A DNA stretch of 64,000 bases from Vicinamibacterales bacterium (GTDB lineage: Bacteria; Acidobacteriota; Vicinamibacteria; Vicinamibacterales; UBA8438), in NCBI GenBank assembly GCA_937766455.1, contig CALLXD010000023.1, forward strand, positions 16,013 through 80,012. The letters are read 5' to 3'. Shown here piece after piece: positions 34,797-43,155 of this stretch. The notes below the pieces were generated by a model that worked only from the letters and a program-made list of their open reading frames with translations, was not told the DNA's origin and searched no databases. The position numbers and the translations under genes are program-made. Positions within the stretch are counted from its first letter, which is position 1, and every line of letters begins with the position of its first letter.

Positions 34797-35936
34797 ATGA
34801 TGTCCTATTCGACAAACGCGAGAGACGTGCTGGTTGTGTTGTGCCTGGCGGCGCTGCCGATGTTCGGGGTGGCCTGTGGGGGCGGGACTGCGGTCGAGGA
34901 ACCCCGCGACGAACCGGCCGAGCCGGCCGAGGTGGTGGCGGTACTCGATGGCAGTGTGCCGATCAACGACCTGTCCAACCCCTACAGCAGCACCGACGGG
35001 TGGGCGACGCTACCCGATGAGCGGGAGTGGGGCTCGACGGCCGGTGTTGACATCGATCCCGACGGCAGCCTCTGGGCCATCGACCGGTGCGGCGGCAACT
35101 CGTGTGCCGACTCAGACCTGGACCCGATTCTCAAGTTTGACGCCGACGGCAACGTGACCCACGCCATCGGTGGTGGTCTGTTTCTGTTCCCTCACGGTCT
35201 GCACGTGGACCGCGACGGCAACGTGTGGGTGACCGACGGGCAGGGGCCCGACCCCGAGAATCCCGAGTCGTCGGGTAAAGGGCATGTCGTGATCAAGCTC
35301 AGCCCCCAGGGTGAAGTTCTGCTGACGTTGGGCATGCCCGGAGTTGCGGGCGACGGGACCGATGCGTTGCTCAACACTCCGTGCGACGTGGTCACGGCAG
35401 AGAACGGCGACATCTTCGTGGGCGACGGTCATAGTGGCCAGAATACGGACGCCACGCCAGACACGGTGGCCCGCGTCGTCAAGTTCGACAGTGAGGGGAA
35501 TCTCCTGGCGTCGTTCGGCGAGTGGGGTGACCAGCCGGGTCAGTTCAAGACGCCGCACGCGCTCGACATCGATTCACGCGGACGGTTGGTGGTCGGTGAC
35601 CGGGGAAACAACCGGCTGCAAGTGCTCAACCTGGACGGGACCTTCGTCGAGCAATTCAAACAGTACAGCCGGCCCAGCGGCATCTACATCACCGATGACG
35701 ACACCATCTTTGTGGCCGATTCAGAGTCGGCGTTCGACGAGGTGCGCAACCCGGGCTGGACACCGGCCATCCGTGTCGGCAACTTAAGAACCGGGTCGAT
35801 CGACTATCTGATCGACGGGACGGTGGACGCGTATCCCGAGGGGTCGAACCCGGAGGGTGTGGCGGTCGATCCCGACGGCCACGTCTACGGCGCCGTCGTC
35901 TCCGGGGGTGGAGCGATGGTGAGGTCGAACCGCTAG
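34797..35936 (+). CDS. Six-bladed NHL-type propeller lipoprotein, 379 aa
   Basis: A signal peptide with lipobox (ALPMFGVACGGG) and an acidic linker (EEPRDEPAEPAEVV) lead into the propeller: REWGSTAGVDIDPDGSLWAIDRC, GNVWVTDGQGPDPENP, GDIFVGDGHSGQNTD, GRLVVGDRGNNRLQVLNLDG, DTIFVADSESAFDEV. ATG 34797 follows GAGGAGAAC. A paralogue of the 7929 and 46117 proteins but more diverged. It converges on a PQQ dehydrogenase at 36096. Confidence 0.84.
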   Translation: MMSYSTNARDVLVVLCLAALPMFGVACGGGTAVEEPRDEPAEPAEVVAVLDGSVPINDLSNPYSSTDGWATLPDEREWGSTAGVDIDPDGSLWAIDRCGGNSCADSDLDPILKFDADGNVTHAIGGGLFLFPHGLHVDRDGNVWVTDGQGPDPENPESSGKGHVVIKLSPQGEVLLTLGMPGVAGDGTDALLNTPCDVVTAENGDIFVGDGHSGQNTDATPDTVARVVKFDSEGNLLASFGEWGDQPGQFKTPHALDIDSRGRLVVGDRGNNRLQVLNLDGTFVEQFKQYSRPSGIYITDDDTIFVADSESAFDEVRNPGWTPAIRVGNLRTGSIDYLIDGTVDAYPEGSNPEGVAVDPDGHVYGAVVSGGGAMVRSNR

Positions 35937-36095
35937 TGCACGCTGGCCGCTTGTTTTCGGGTGGGGCATCCCGCCTCCCGGGACACCTAGGTCAGTACCT
36001 GCATGTGTTTCACATCAAATGCGACGATGTCCTCTTCCTTCGGTCCACTACGCACTTCCGTTCAACCAGGAAGCTCACAGCGTCGACCGCTGGCG

Positions 36096-37856
36096 CTAGG
36101 GTAGTCGAAAGACGAAGAGCATGTTTCCGCGCCCCGGTTGGGTGATCTCAGGCGTCAGCCCGCGGAAGTTGATCCCGCCGCCGGCCGCGATGGCGACATA
36201 CTGCACGCCATCGTGCTCGTAGGACACCGGGAACCCACCCGCGCTTGAGTTGAGCAGCTGTTCCCACAGGATGTCGCCCGTGCTGGCGTCGAAGGCGCGG
36301 AAGCGGCGGGCGTCGTCAGTCACGAACACCAGTCCGCCGCCGGTGGTCAGGACAGAACCGGCGATGCCGGCGCGCTGGCGGTGGGTCCAGAGCGGCTCGC
36401 CGGTGGCGAGGTTCATCGCCACGAACTGACCGATCTGGCCGTTGCTGTTGGGCGCAGGCACCTGGGCGATGCGGGCGGAGCCGTGGTGGGCGCCGCTCCG
36501 GTCGCGGAACTCGTTCAGCGTGAGGTTGTTGCAGACGTTGTTGGTCGACGCGTAGAGCGTGTTGGTGCCAGGGTGGTAGGCGGTCGCCTGCCAGTTGATG
36601 CCGCCCAGCACGCTTGGGCAGACGAAGACCGGTTCACCGACCTTGGGAAATTTAATTGCCTGGTTCAGGATGACCCGACGGCTCTCGGCGTCGATGTCTT
36701 CGACGACGTTCTGTTCGATGGTCGGCTGGGCCCAGAGGAAGGCGCCTGTGGCGGCGTCCAGGGCCCAGACGATGCCGGTCTTGCCAGGGATACCGGTCAC
36801 GATCTTGCGACGCCGGCCCGGCGTGATCGCGTTGTTCTTCCACTCGACGGCGCCCGGCGAGACCTCGGTCTCGACCACGAGTCGGGCGAAGGGATGGTCG
36901 AGGTCCCACTCGTCGTTCGGGATGTGCTGGAAGTACCAGACGATCTCGCCGGTGTCCGCATTCAATGCCAGCGTCGAGTTGGTGTACAGCACGTCGCCGT
37001 CACCTGTGCCGCGCTGCACCGAGCCCCACGGAATCGGCACGCCCACTCCGGTATAGATCAGGTTCAGCTCCGGGTCGAAGCTGGGTGAGTTCCACGCTGA
37101 TCCGCCGCGCCGGTCTTCGTCCGGCACGTCACCCCAGCTGTCGTAGCCGAACTCGCCCCGTCCTGGAATGGTGTACGTGCGCCACTCTTCCGCGCCGGTG
37201 TCGGCGTTGTGGGCCGAGACCCAGCAGCGTGTGTTCAGGTGGTAGCAGCCGGACATGCCGGCCACGACGCGGCCTTTGATCACCATCGGTCCGCCGGAAT
37301 AGTGCTGGCCGATGGTCCAGTCGCCGACCTCCTCGTCCCACACGACCTCGCCGGTGCGCACGTCGAGCGCGATGAGATGCGCGTCATGTGTGGCCACGAA
37401 GAGCTTGTCCTCGTAGAGCGCGCCGCTTCGATTGGCGCACGAGAGCCTGGCGGCGTGGTCGACCTGCTCACGGCGGTATTGCCAGATACGCGATCCGTCG
37501 CGCACGTCGAGCGCCTCGACGAAGTCACACGACTGCACCAGGAACATCATCCCGTCGTGGACGAGCGGCGTCGTCTCCTGCAGCCCCTCGGCCATGGTCC
37601 AGGCCCAGGCCAGCCGCAGGGTGTCCACGTTGGAGGTGTTGATCTGCGACAGCGGGCTGTGGCCCCAGTGCCCGTAGCTGCGTCGCCACATCAGCCAGTC
37701 GCTGTCGGGCGGGTCGACGAGCTGTTCGTCGGTGACCGGCGTGTAGGCGGCGGCGACCGCCGACGTCTCGGCTGGCCTCTGCGCCCAGACCGGCGCGCTG
37801 ATCACGAGGACCGAGGTCAGAAAGAAGCCAAGAATTCCGAGGCGGACCATGCGCAT
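36096..37856 (-). CDS. PQQ-dependent dehydrogenase, 586 aa
   Basis: A signal peptide (LGILGFFLTSVLVISAPVWAQ) is followed by an eight-bladed PQQ propeller (DSDWLMWRRSYGHWGHSPLSQI, DVRDGSRIWQYR, DVRTGEVVWDEEV, ADTGEIVWYFQ, DASTGDILWEQLL). No haem motif. The vicinal Cys pair is absent (region reads RLSCANRSGALYEDKLF). The catalytic region NDEWDLDHPFARLVVE has Asp-Leu-Asp, matching the extra Asp of lanthanide-dependent enzymes. ATG 37856 follows AGGGAGTG; the open frame runs far upstream but overlaps the opposite amidohydrolase. Periplasmic alcohol or sugar oxidation is likely. Confidence 0.88.
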   Translation of the reverse strand: MRMVRLGILGFFLTSVLVISAPVWAQRPAETSAVAAAYTPVTDEQLVDPPDSDWLMWRRSYGHWGHSPLSQINTSNVDTLRLAWAWTMAEGLQETTPLVHDGMMFLVQSCDFVEALDVRDGSRIWQYRREQVDHAARLSCANRSGALYEDKLFVATHDAHLIALDVRTGEVVWDEEVGDWTIGQHYSGGPMVIKGRVVAGMSGCYHLNTRCWVSAHNADTGAEEWRTYTIPGRGEFGYDSWGDVPDEDRRGGSAWNSPSFDPELNLIYTGVGVPIPWGSVQRGTGDGDVLYTNSTLALNADTGEIVWYFQHIPNDEWDLDHPFARLVVETEVSPGAVEWKNNAITPGRRRKIVTGIPGKTGIVWALDAATGAFLWAQPTIEQNVVEDIDAESRRVILNQAIKFPKVGEPVFVCPSVLGGINWQATAYHPGTNTLYASTNNVCNNLTLNEFRDRSGAHHGSARIAQVPAPNSNGQIGQFVAMNLATGEPLWTHRQRAGIAGSVLTTGGGLVFVTDDARRFRAFDASTGDILWEQLLNSSAGGFPVSYEHDGVQYVAIAAGGGINFRGLTPEITQPGRGNMLFVFRLP

Positions 37857-37967
37857 CTGTTCACTCCCTTGCGGACGCCCGGTCCGCTCGGCAGAGGATA
37901 CACCGGCCGGCTGCGCTGGTGCGGCGGCGAGGGGAATGGCGCGGGGGTAATCAGGGTGACTTCCACC

Positions 37968-38001
37968 CGCACGGGGCAGGCAAGACGGAAAGCATCGAGC
38001 C
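37968..38001. repeat. 34-bp repeat, copy 2 of 2
   Basis: Identical to 34595-34628. Located in the divergent gap between the PQQ dehydrogenase and the amidohydrolase, 63 bases before the latter's start. Confidence 0.9.
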
Positions 38002-38063
38002 CCCGCCCGAACCGGTCTCTCAGCCCCATCGCGCTGATCGATGGGTTGGACTAAGCTCACGCG

Positions 38064-38770
38064 ATGCGACCTCCTCTTATATCGCTCGTCCCGTTGCTGC
38101 TCGGAACCGTCACTGCGTGCGGCCCCAGCCAGCCGTCCGGGCCCCCACCGGGCGCCGGCGTCGTGGCACTTGTGGGTGCCCAGCTCATCGACGGCACCGG
38201 GAGCGACCCGATCGCGGAGTCGGTCGTCCTGGTTAGAGAGGGACGTATCGAGACCGTGGGTCCCCAGTCGTCGACACCTGTTCCTGAGGGCGCCGAGGTC
38301 ATCGATGCGACAGGCCAGACGATCATCCCCGGTCTCGTCGACACGCACGCGCACTATCACGGCGATCTGGACCGGGTCAGGCGGCAGTTCCGAAAACAGC
38401 TCTACTTTGGGGTGACGACGGCACGCAGCATCGGCGCCGACCCTCCGGACAAAGTCGAGCTCATGCTGGAGGCGCATACCGGCCAGGTGACGGCGCCACG
38501 CATGTACACCGCCGGACTCGGGTTCTCGTACCCGGACGGCTTCCCGCCAGGAACACCTGTCAACCGGCCGCACACCGAGGATGAAGCGCAGGCGATGGTC
38601 GAGACTCTGGCCGAGCAAGGGGTCCACTTCGTCAAGATGTGGGTGAACCGCATGCCGACGCCGGGTATGAAGATCACTGCAGAGATGCGCACGACGGTGG
38701 TCGAACAGGCGATGACGCACGGTCTCGTGCCCGTGGCGCACATCATCGAGGAAGGGGACCTCGTGCAACT
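38064..38770 (+). pseudogene. Amidohydrolase, N-terminal half only
   Basis: A lipoprotein signal (LVPLLLGTVTACGPS) and the amidohydrolase N-terminal part are intact: VALVGAQLIDGTGSDPIAES, GQTIIPGLVDTHAHYHGDLD (first metal-binding HxH), GVTTARSIG, VHFVKMWVN (lysine ligand) and LVPVAHIIEEGDLVQL. After this the frame reads random Arg-rich sequence to 39014. The later His and Asp metal ligands are missing. The following DNA encodes, in another frame, the C-terminal half of a DUF1592-type protein, so a deletion has joined two genes near 38765-38790. Confidence 0.8.
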
Positions 38771-39642
38771 GCCTCTACGAGCTGCGGGCGACCTCACCGG
38801 ACCCGGAGCTGTATCCCGAGTACGACGACCGGCTGGGACAAGCGATGGAGCAAGAGACCCAGCTGTTTCTTGCGGAGCTACTCACGGGGGACGGTGGCGT
38901 CGCCAATCTAATCGATGCGGACTTCACCTTTGTGAACCGGCGGTTGGCCGAACACTACGGGGTGCCGGGCATCCAAGGGCAGCAGATGCGGAAGGTGATG
39001 CTGCCACCGGATAGCCCACGCGGTGGACTGTTGACCCAGGCCAGCATCCACAAGATCACGGCGAATGGCACCTCGACCTCGCCGATTCCGCGCGGCAACT
39101 TTGTGCTCGACAACCTTCTGGGCAAGCCGGCGCCACCGCCACCGCCCGGCGTCGGCGCCATCGAGCCGGACACCCGCGGCACCACGACGATCCGCGAACA
39201 GTTGGATGCCCACCGCTCGAACACCATCTGTGCCAGCTGTCATCGTACGATTGACCCGCCAGGATTCGCCCTTGAGTCCTTCGACCCGATTGGCGGGTTT
39301 CGGACGAGCTACCGCGTGTCAGCCGGCACGACGCAGGCCGGTGATCCCTCGATTCCCGCGCCATACACCGAGGGGGCCCCGGTGGACGCGACCGGTGTGA
39401 CGTCACGGGGCGATGCCTTCGCTGGGATCGAGGACTACAAACGGCTCCTGCTCAGCCAGGACCTCGACCAGGTGGCGCGTCACCTGACCGCGGAGTTCTT
39501 CGTCTATGCGACCGGCGCCGAGATTGAGTTCGCCGACCGTGACGACGTGGAACGTATCGTGGCCGCACTGGCCGATCAGGGCTATCCCGTCCGGATGATG
39601 CTCCACGAAGTTGTGAAGAGCGACCTCTTCAGGCGACAGTGA
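38771..39642 (+). pseudogene. DUF1592/DUF1588-type cytochrome-like protein, C-terminal half only
   Basis: The frame becomes family-like from LYELRATSPDPELYPEYDDR, then EQETQLFLAELLTGDGGVAN, TFVNRRLAEHYGVPGI, RGGLLTQASIHKITANGTSTSPIPRG, LGKPAPPPPPGVGA, a haem-c-like CASCHRTIDPPGFALESFDPIG, and the closing LVADQGYPVRMMLHEVVKSDLF-type end. The N-terminal DUF1587/1592 parts are absent; codons upstream of ~38771 belong to the amidohydrolase in another frame. An internal ATG (38845) could give 265 residues, but a working protein is doubtful. Confidence 0.8.
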
Positions 39643-39700
39643 CGGTCAGCCTTTCAGGCGGGCGGCGTCGGTGGGACATGAGAAGCTGATAGGGTGCCCG

Positions 39701-41425
39701 CTAGTAGCCGCGGGCCGTGCCAGCGCCTCTCCGGTCGGCATAGCCAGCAAAGAAACCCTCTGGGGTCTTGCGAATGCCGGCCGCCATCCCGATACGCTGT
39801 CGCTCATGGAGTGCGTAGCCCATCCGCGTTAGTTCCGCTTTCGTCTCGGCCGAGAGCGCGAACGGCTCGTGGTCGATGCGGTCCGGCCGCCACTGATGGT
39901 GGATCCGTGGCGCATCGATCGCCTGCTGCAGATCCATCCCCCACACCGTGACGTTGAGGTAGATCTGCAAGACGGTGTTGATGATGGTCGGCCCCCCCGG
40001 GCTTCCCATCGTCAGGTAGAAGTCACCAAATGCACGCACGATGGTGGGGGTCATCGACGAGAGCGGCCGTTTGCCCGGTTGGATCGCGTTGGCCTCGGCA
40101 CCGAGCAGTCCGTACTGATTGGGGACGCCCGGTCGGGCCGAGAAGTTGTCCATCTCGTTGTTCCACAGGAACCCCGCGCCGGTTGCCACCGCGCCCAGCC
40201 CGTACCCGCTATTGAGGGTGGTGGTGATGGCGGCCACGTTACCGGCGCGGTCGGCGACGGTGAAGTGGGTGGTTTCGTCCGACTCGGCCGGGCCGTGCGA
40301 CACGCCTTCACTGCGCCCAGCCAGGCCATCCTGGGGGAGCAGCCGGCGCCGCTGCTCCATGTAGTCGCGTGACAGCAGCCGGTCGACCGGCACGTTGAAG
40401 TAGTCGGGGTCGCCGAGCCAGAAGTTGCGGTCGGCGAAGGCGAGCCGCTGCGCTTCGGTCACCATCGACACGGCCTTGGCGGAGTGATACCCCGCGCGCT
40501 TCAACACCTGCATGTTCATGACCGCGAGCGTCTGCGCGATCGTCATCCCGCCCGAGCTCGGCACCGGATGCGTGATGAACTCGTACCGGTCATGGCCGAA
40601 GACCAGCGGCTCGCGCCACTCGGCGGCATAGCTCTTCAGGTCGTCGTGGGTGATGAGGCCGCCGTTGGCCCGCATGTCCGCCACGATCAGGTCGGCCGTC
40701 CGACCGGCGTAGAACCCATCCCGACCCTCGGTGGAGATGGCTTCGAGCGTGGCCGCCAGATCCGGTTGCCGCAGTAGGTCGCCCATCCGGGGGCCGTCGC
40801 CCTCGAGGCCGAAGGCCGCCGCCGATGAGGCGAAATTCCGTATCCGCTCGTTGCGTTGCAGGCTGCCCGCCAGCGCATACGACATCGGGAATCCATCGCG
40901 CGCCAGCGCCACGGCCGGAGCCAACACCTCGGCGCGCGGCAACGTGCCATAGCGGTCGAGCAGCGTCAGCATGCCGTCGACGCTTCCCGGGACCCCAACC
41001 CCCGCGTGGGTGTCGGTGCTCAGGTTCGGGACCATCTCGCCGTTGGCGTCGACGAACATGTCGGCGTGAGCGGCTCCCGGCGCCTCCTCGCGGAAGTCGA
41101 GGGCGAACGCCTCGCCCTCGGCCGTCAGCCCGACCATGAACCCGCCGCCGCCAATGTTGCCGGCCGTCGGGTAGGTGACCGCCAGCGCGAACTGAACTGC
41201 GGCGGCGGCATCGAAGGCGTTCCCGCCCGCCTTCAGGATGGCGACCCCCACATCGGTCGCCAGTGGCTCCGGCGAGGCAACCATGCCGTTGGCCGCTACG
41301 TTCGGTTGCGTCCGGGACGGCACGGTGTTCAAGAGCAGGAACGTCGCCACGAGCGCCGCGACGACGACGTGCTGGGCGTGCAGGGCAAGCGCGCGAGAGG
41401 GCTGGGGCGTGACAGCTGTCGACAT
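39701..41425 (-). CDS. ggt: Gamma-glutamyltransferase, 574 aa
   Basis: Periplasmic Ntn-hydrolase that splits gamma-glutamyl bonds such as in glutathione. A signal (HVVVAALVATFLLLNTVPSRTQP) is followed by the large subunit (NGMVASPEPLATDVGVAILKAGGNAFDAAAA, FMVGL). The autoprocessing Thr lies in ESDETTHFTVADRAGNVAAIT. The small subunit has GSGYGLG-like NSGYGLGAVATGAGFLWNNEMDNF, PGKRPLSSMTPTIV and MGSPGGPTIINTVLQIYLN. The TTH catalytic start and the SSM pair are intact. ATG 41425 follows GGAG. Divergent from a methyltransferase gene. Confidence 0.95.
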   Translation of the reverse strand: MSTAVTPQPSRALALHAQHVVVAALVATFLLLNTVPSRTQPNVAANGMVASPEPLATDVGVAILKAGGNAFDAAAAVQFALAVTYPTAGNIGGGGFMVGLTAEGEAFALDFREEAPGAAHADMFVDANGEMVPNLSTDTHAGVGVPGSVDGMLTLLDRYGTLPRAEVLAPAVALARDGFPMSYALAGSLQRNERIRNFASSAAAFGLEGDGPRMGDLLRQPDLAATLEAISTEGRDGFYAGRTADLIVADMRANGGLITHDDLKSYAAEWREPLVFGHDRYEFITHPVPSSGGMTIAQTLAVMNMQVLKRAGYHSAKAVSMVTEAQRLAFADRNFWLGDPDYFNVPVDRLLSRDYMEQRRRLLPQDGLAGRSEGVSHGPAESDETTHFTVADRAGNVAAITTTLNSGYGLGAVATGAGFLWNNEMDNFSARPGVPNQYGLLGAEANAIQPGKRPLSSMTPTIVRAFGDFYLTMGSPGGPTIINTVLQIYLNVTVWGMDLQQAIDAPRIHHQWRPDRIDHEPFALSAETKAELTRMGYALHERQRIGMAAGIRKTPEGFFAGYADRRGAGTARGY

Positions 41426-41512
41426 GGCGCGACTCCAGAATGTAAGGCTCACGTTGTGCTCGATCCTACGGCATCTCGGCGAAGCGATAACATACTGACC
41501 GGCACACTCCTC

Positions 41513-42103
41513 ATGGCAGACAGGAAACACATCGTGGTCGCCGTGTGCGCGATGCACCTTGCGGTTTCGGCGACGCCGTCCGCGCAACCGGTGTCTCAGG
41601 CCCAGTTGCGAGGACCGGACGTGGCCTACGCGAGCGCGCCGCCGACCATCGTCCAGGCGATGCTGGAGCTTGCGAAGGTCACCGACGACGACGTCGTGTA
41701 TGACCTTGGATGCGGGGACGGTCGTATCGTCGTGGCCGCCGCCACGCTGCGGGGCGCGCGCGGCGTTGGCGTCGACATCGACCCTGACCGAATCGAGGAC
41801 GCCACCGAGCTTGCCCTGCGCGAAGGCGTCACCGACCGCGTGACGTTCGTCCTTGACGACCTTTTTCAGACCGATTTTGCCGACGCCACGGTGGTCATGC
41901 TCTACCTGCAACCCGAGCCGAACCTGCGGTTGCGCCCCCGTCTGTTGACCGAACTACGCCCGGGGACGCGCGTCGTCTCGTTGTCCTACGACATGGGCGA
42001 CTGGGCTCCGGACGAGGTGCGACGCGTCGACGGTCGACGAATCTATTTGTGGACGATTCCCCCGACCGCGAAACCGAGCGCACAACCGGGCGCCGATCGA
42101 TAG
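41513..42103 (+). CDS. SAM-dependent methyltransferase with an apparent signal peptide, 196 aa
   Basis: Class I Rossmann motif VVYDLGCGDGRIVVAAATLRGARGVGVDIDP is clear, followed by VTFVLDDLFQTDFADATVVMLYL. The first ~25 residues (HIVVAVCAMHLAVSATPSAQP) look like an export signal, which is odd for an enzyme needing cytoplasmic SAM. Relatives in Acidobacteriota-like genomes carry similar leaders in my recollection. An internal start after the signal could give a cytoplasmic form. Substrate unknown. Confidence 0.78.
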   Translation: MADRKHIVVAVCAMHLAVSATPSAQPVSQAQLRGPDVAYASAPPTIVQAMLELAKVTDDDVVYDLGCGDGRIVVAAATLRGARGVGVDIDPDRIEDATELALREGVTDRVTFVLDDLFQTDFADATVVMLYLQPEPNLRLRPRLLTELRPGTRVVSLSYDMGDWAPDEVRRVDGRRIYLWTIPPTAKPSAQPGADR

Positions 42104-42104
42104 G

Positions 42105-42236
42105 CGTGACCTACGTGTGCAGTTGTTGGTTGGCCAGGACCCGTTCGACAACGAAACGCTCGGTCACCAGATGCGCTACACCAACGGCGCCGCGAATAAC
42201 TGGCGCGATGTCGGTTGTATGGAGATTGGCCTCTGA
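42105..42236 (+). pseudogene. Short C-terminal gene remnant
   Basis: A start-less frame ending in TGA at 42234-42236 reads RDLRVQLLVGQDPFDNETLG, then HQMRYTNGAANNWRDVGCME, IGL. Composition is protein-like and unlike the competing frames. It overlaps the methyltransferase end by nothing and has no ribosome site. Probably the tail of a deleted gene; family not recognised. Confidence 0.3.
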
Positions 42237-42270
42237 AACATCGTCGGGAAGGTCTGGTTTCTGCGGGTCT

Positions 42271-42525
42271 TCAGGGTGTCGTCGACAGATTCGTCTTGTT
42301 GGTCCAGAAGATATCAATCGAACCAAAGCTGTTGTCCGACCGGTTGGAGAACCAGGAAAACGTTCCCGTGCCCGGGGGCAGCGCTGGGCACATGTCAGCG
42401 GACGCGGTGTTCACCTGCGGACCCAGGTTTACCGCCGGCCCCCAACTGTTCGGTCCGGACTGCATCGCGCCGTAGATGTCCGTGCCGCCGTATCCCCCAG
42501 GGCGAGCGGATGTGAAATACACCAT
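42271..42525 (-). pseudogene. PD40/WD40-like propeller fragment
   Basis: MVYFTSARPGGYGGTDIYGA continues with SGPNSWGPAVNLGPQVNTAS and GTFSWFSNRSDNSFGSIDIF. This is two PD40 blades as found in OmpA-type or TolB-like proteins. Only ~84 residues remain. The frame is out of phase with the exported N-terminus just upstream (42429-42746), so the pair looks like a broken gene or a deletion joint. Confidence 0.55.
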
Positions 42526-42746
42526 GCCGTCCGTGTCCTGCGCGTCGCCTGATCGTCCTCATGGGCGGCGGGTGCCTCGGGTCCGGCAGGGTGATGTCCG
42601 TCCCAGTGGCGGTGTATAACCTCTGCGTGATGGCCCTCTTCGGTTCCCGCGGCATGGAGATGCTGAACTGGCAGCGCCGCCAGCGTCAACACGCTGAGCG
42701 CCGCCACTACAGCGACCGATCCCCTGAAGAGCCTGGACGACACCAC
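42429..42746 (-). CDS. Small exported His-rich protein or broken N-terminus, 105 aa
   Basis: A clear signal peptide (VAVVAALSVLTLAALPVQHLHA) is followed by a His-rich stretch (EEGHHAEVIHRHWDGHHPAG) that could bind metal. After about residue 67 the frame enters Arg-rich sequence opposite the PD40 fragment's better frame. So the real product may end there, or a frameshift may once have joined it to the PD40 part. I cannot assign a function. Confidence 0.4.
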   Translation of the reverse strand: MVSSRLFRGSVAVVAALSVLTLAALPVQHLHAAGTEEGHHAEVIHRHWDGHHPAGPEAPAAHEDDQATRRTRTAWCISHPLALGDTAARTSTARCSPDRTVGGRR

Positions 42747-42880
42747 GGTTCGAGCTTAATCGGCGCTTCTCGAGGAAGTCAAGATTATCGACACCCTTCC
42801 CTCTTGAACATGGTGGTCGTGCCGACGATGTACTTGCGCGACGCAGGGCCAGCAAACCGGACGCTTGACGAGACGACGTA

Positions 42881-43084
42881 GTGGATATGTTCGACGACAT
42901 CGATGGCTTCATGCGGGCGGCTTTCTTGGTCGAGCTCGTCGGTGTGCCCGTGGTTCGTTCGGGGTTCGCCGGCCTCCAGTGGGGGCAGGCGAAGGGCTGG
43001 TACTTGCGGGAGTCACCCATGTACATGATAGGAGGGATCCCCTTCGGGTTCGCCCTCATGCTGTTGACGGTGGGCACCGCGTAA
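42881..43084 (+). CDS. Possible small protein, 67 aa
   Basis: GTG-started frame: MDMFDDIDGFMRAAFLVELV ... GWYLRESPMYMIGGIPFGFA then LMLLTVGTA. One hydrophobic C-terminal segment is possible. No clear ribosome site, and it lies in a region of gene debris. Low confidence that it is expressed. Confidence 0.25.
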   Translation: MDMFDDIDGFMRAAFLVELVGVPVVRSGFAGLQWGQAKGWYLRESPMYMIGGIPFGFALMLLTVGTA

Positions 43085-43155
43085 ACCAGTCGGAACCTGT
43101 ACACAGTGCCTCTCTGGGGATCCACCACCTGGCGGCTGGGTAAACGCTTGGCTGT

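Noticed and set aside
35937..36095. Gap between propeller and PQQ dehydrogenase 3' ends
   Set aside because: No gene, clear hairpin with T-run or repeat was found.
37857..38768. Upstream extension of the PQQ dehydrogenase frame on the minus strand
   Set aside because: It overlaps the amidohydrolase on the other strand and has no domain content; the signal peptide starts at 37856.
40856..41512. Long plus-strand N-terminal extension of the methyltransferase frame
   Set aside because: It is antisense to gamma-glutamyltransferase, with His/Arg-rich shadow composition; the true start at 41513 has the signal peptide.
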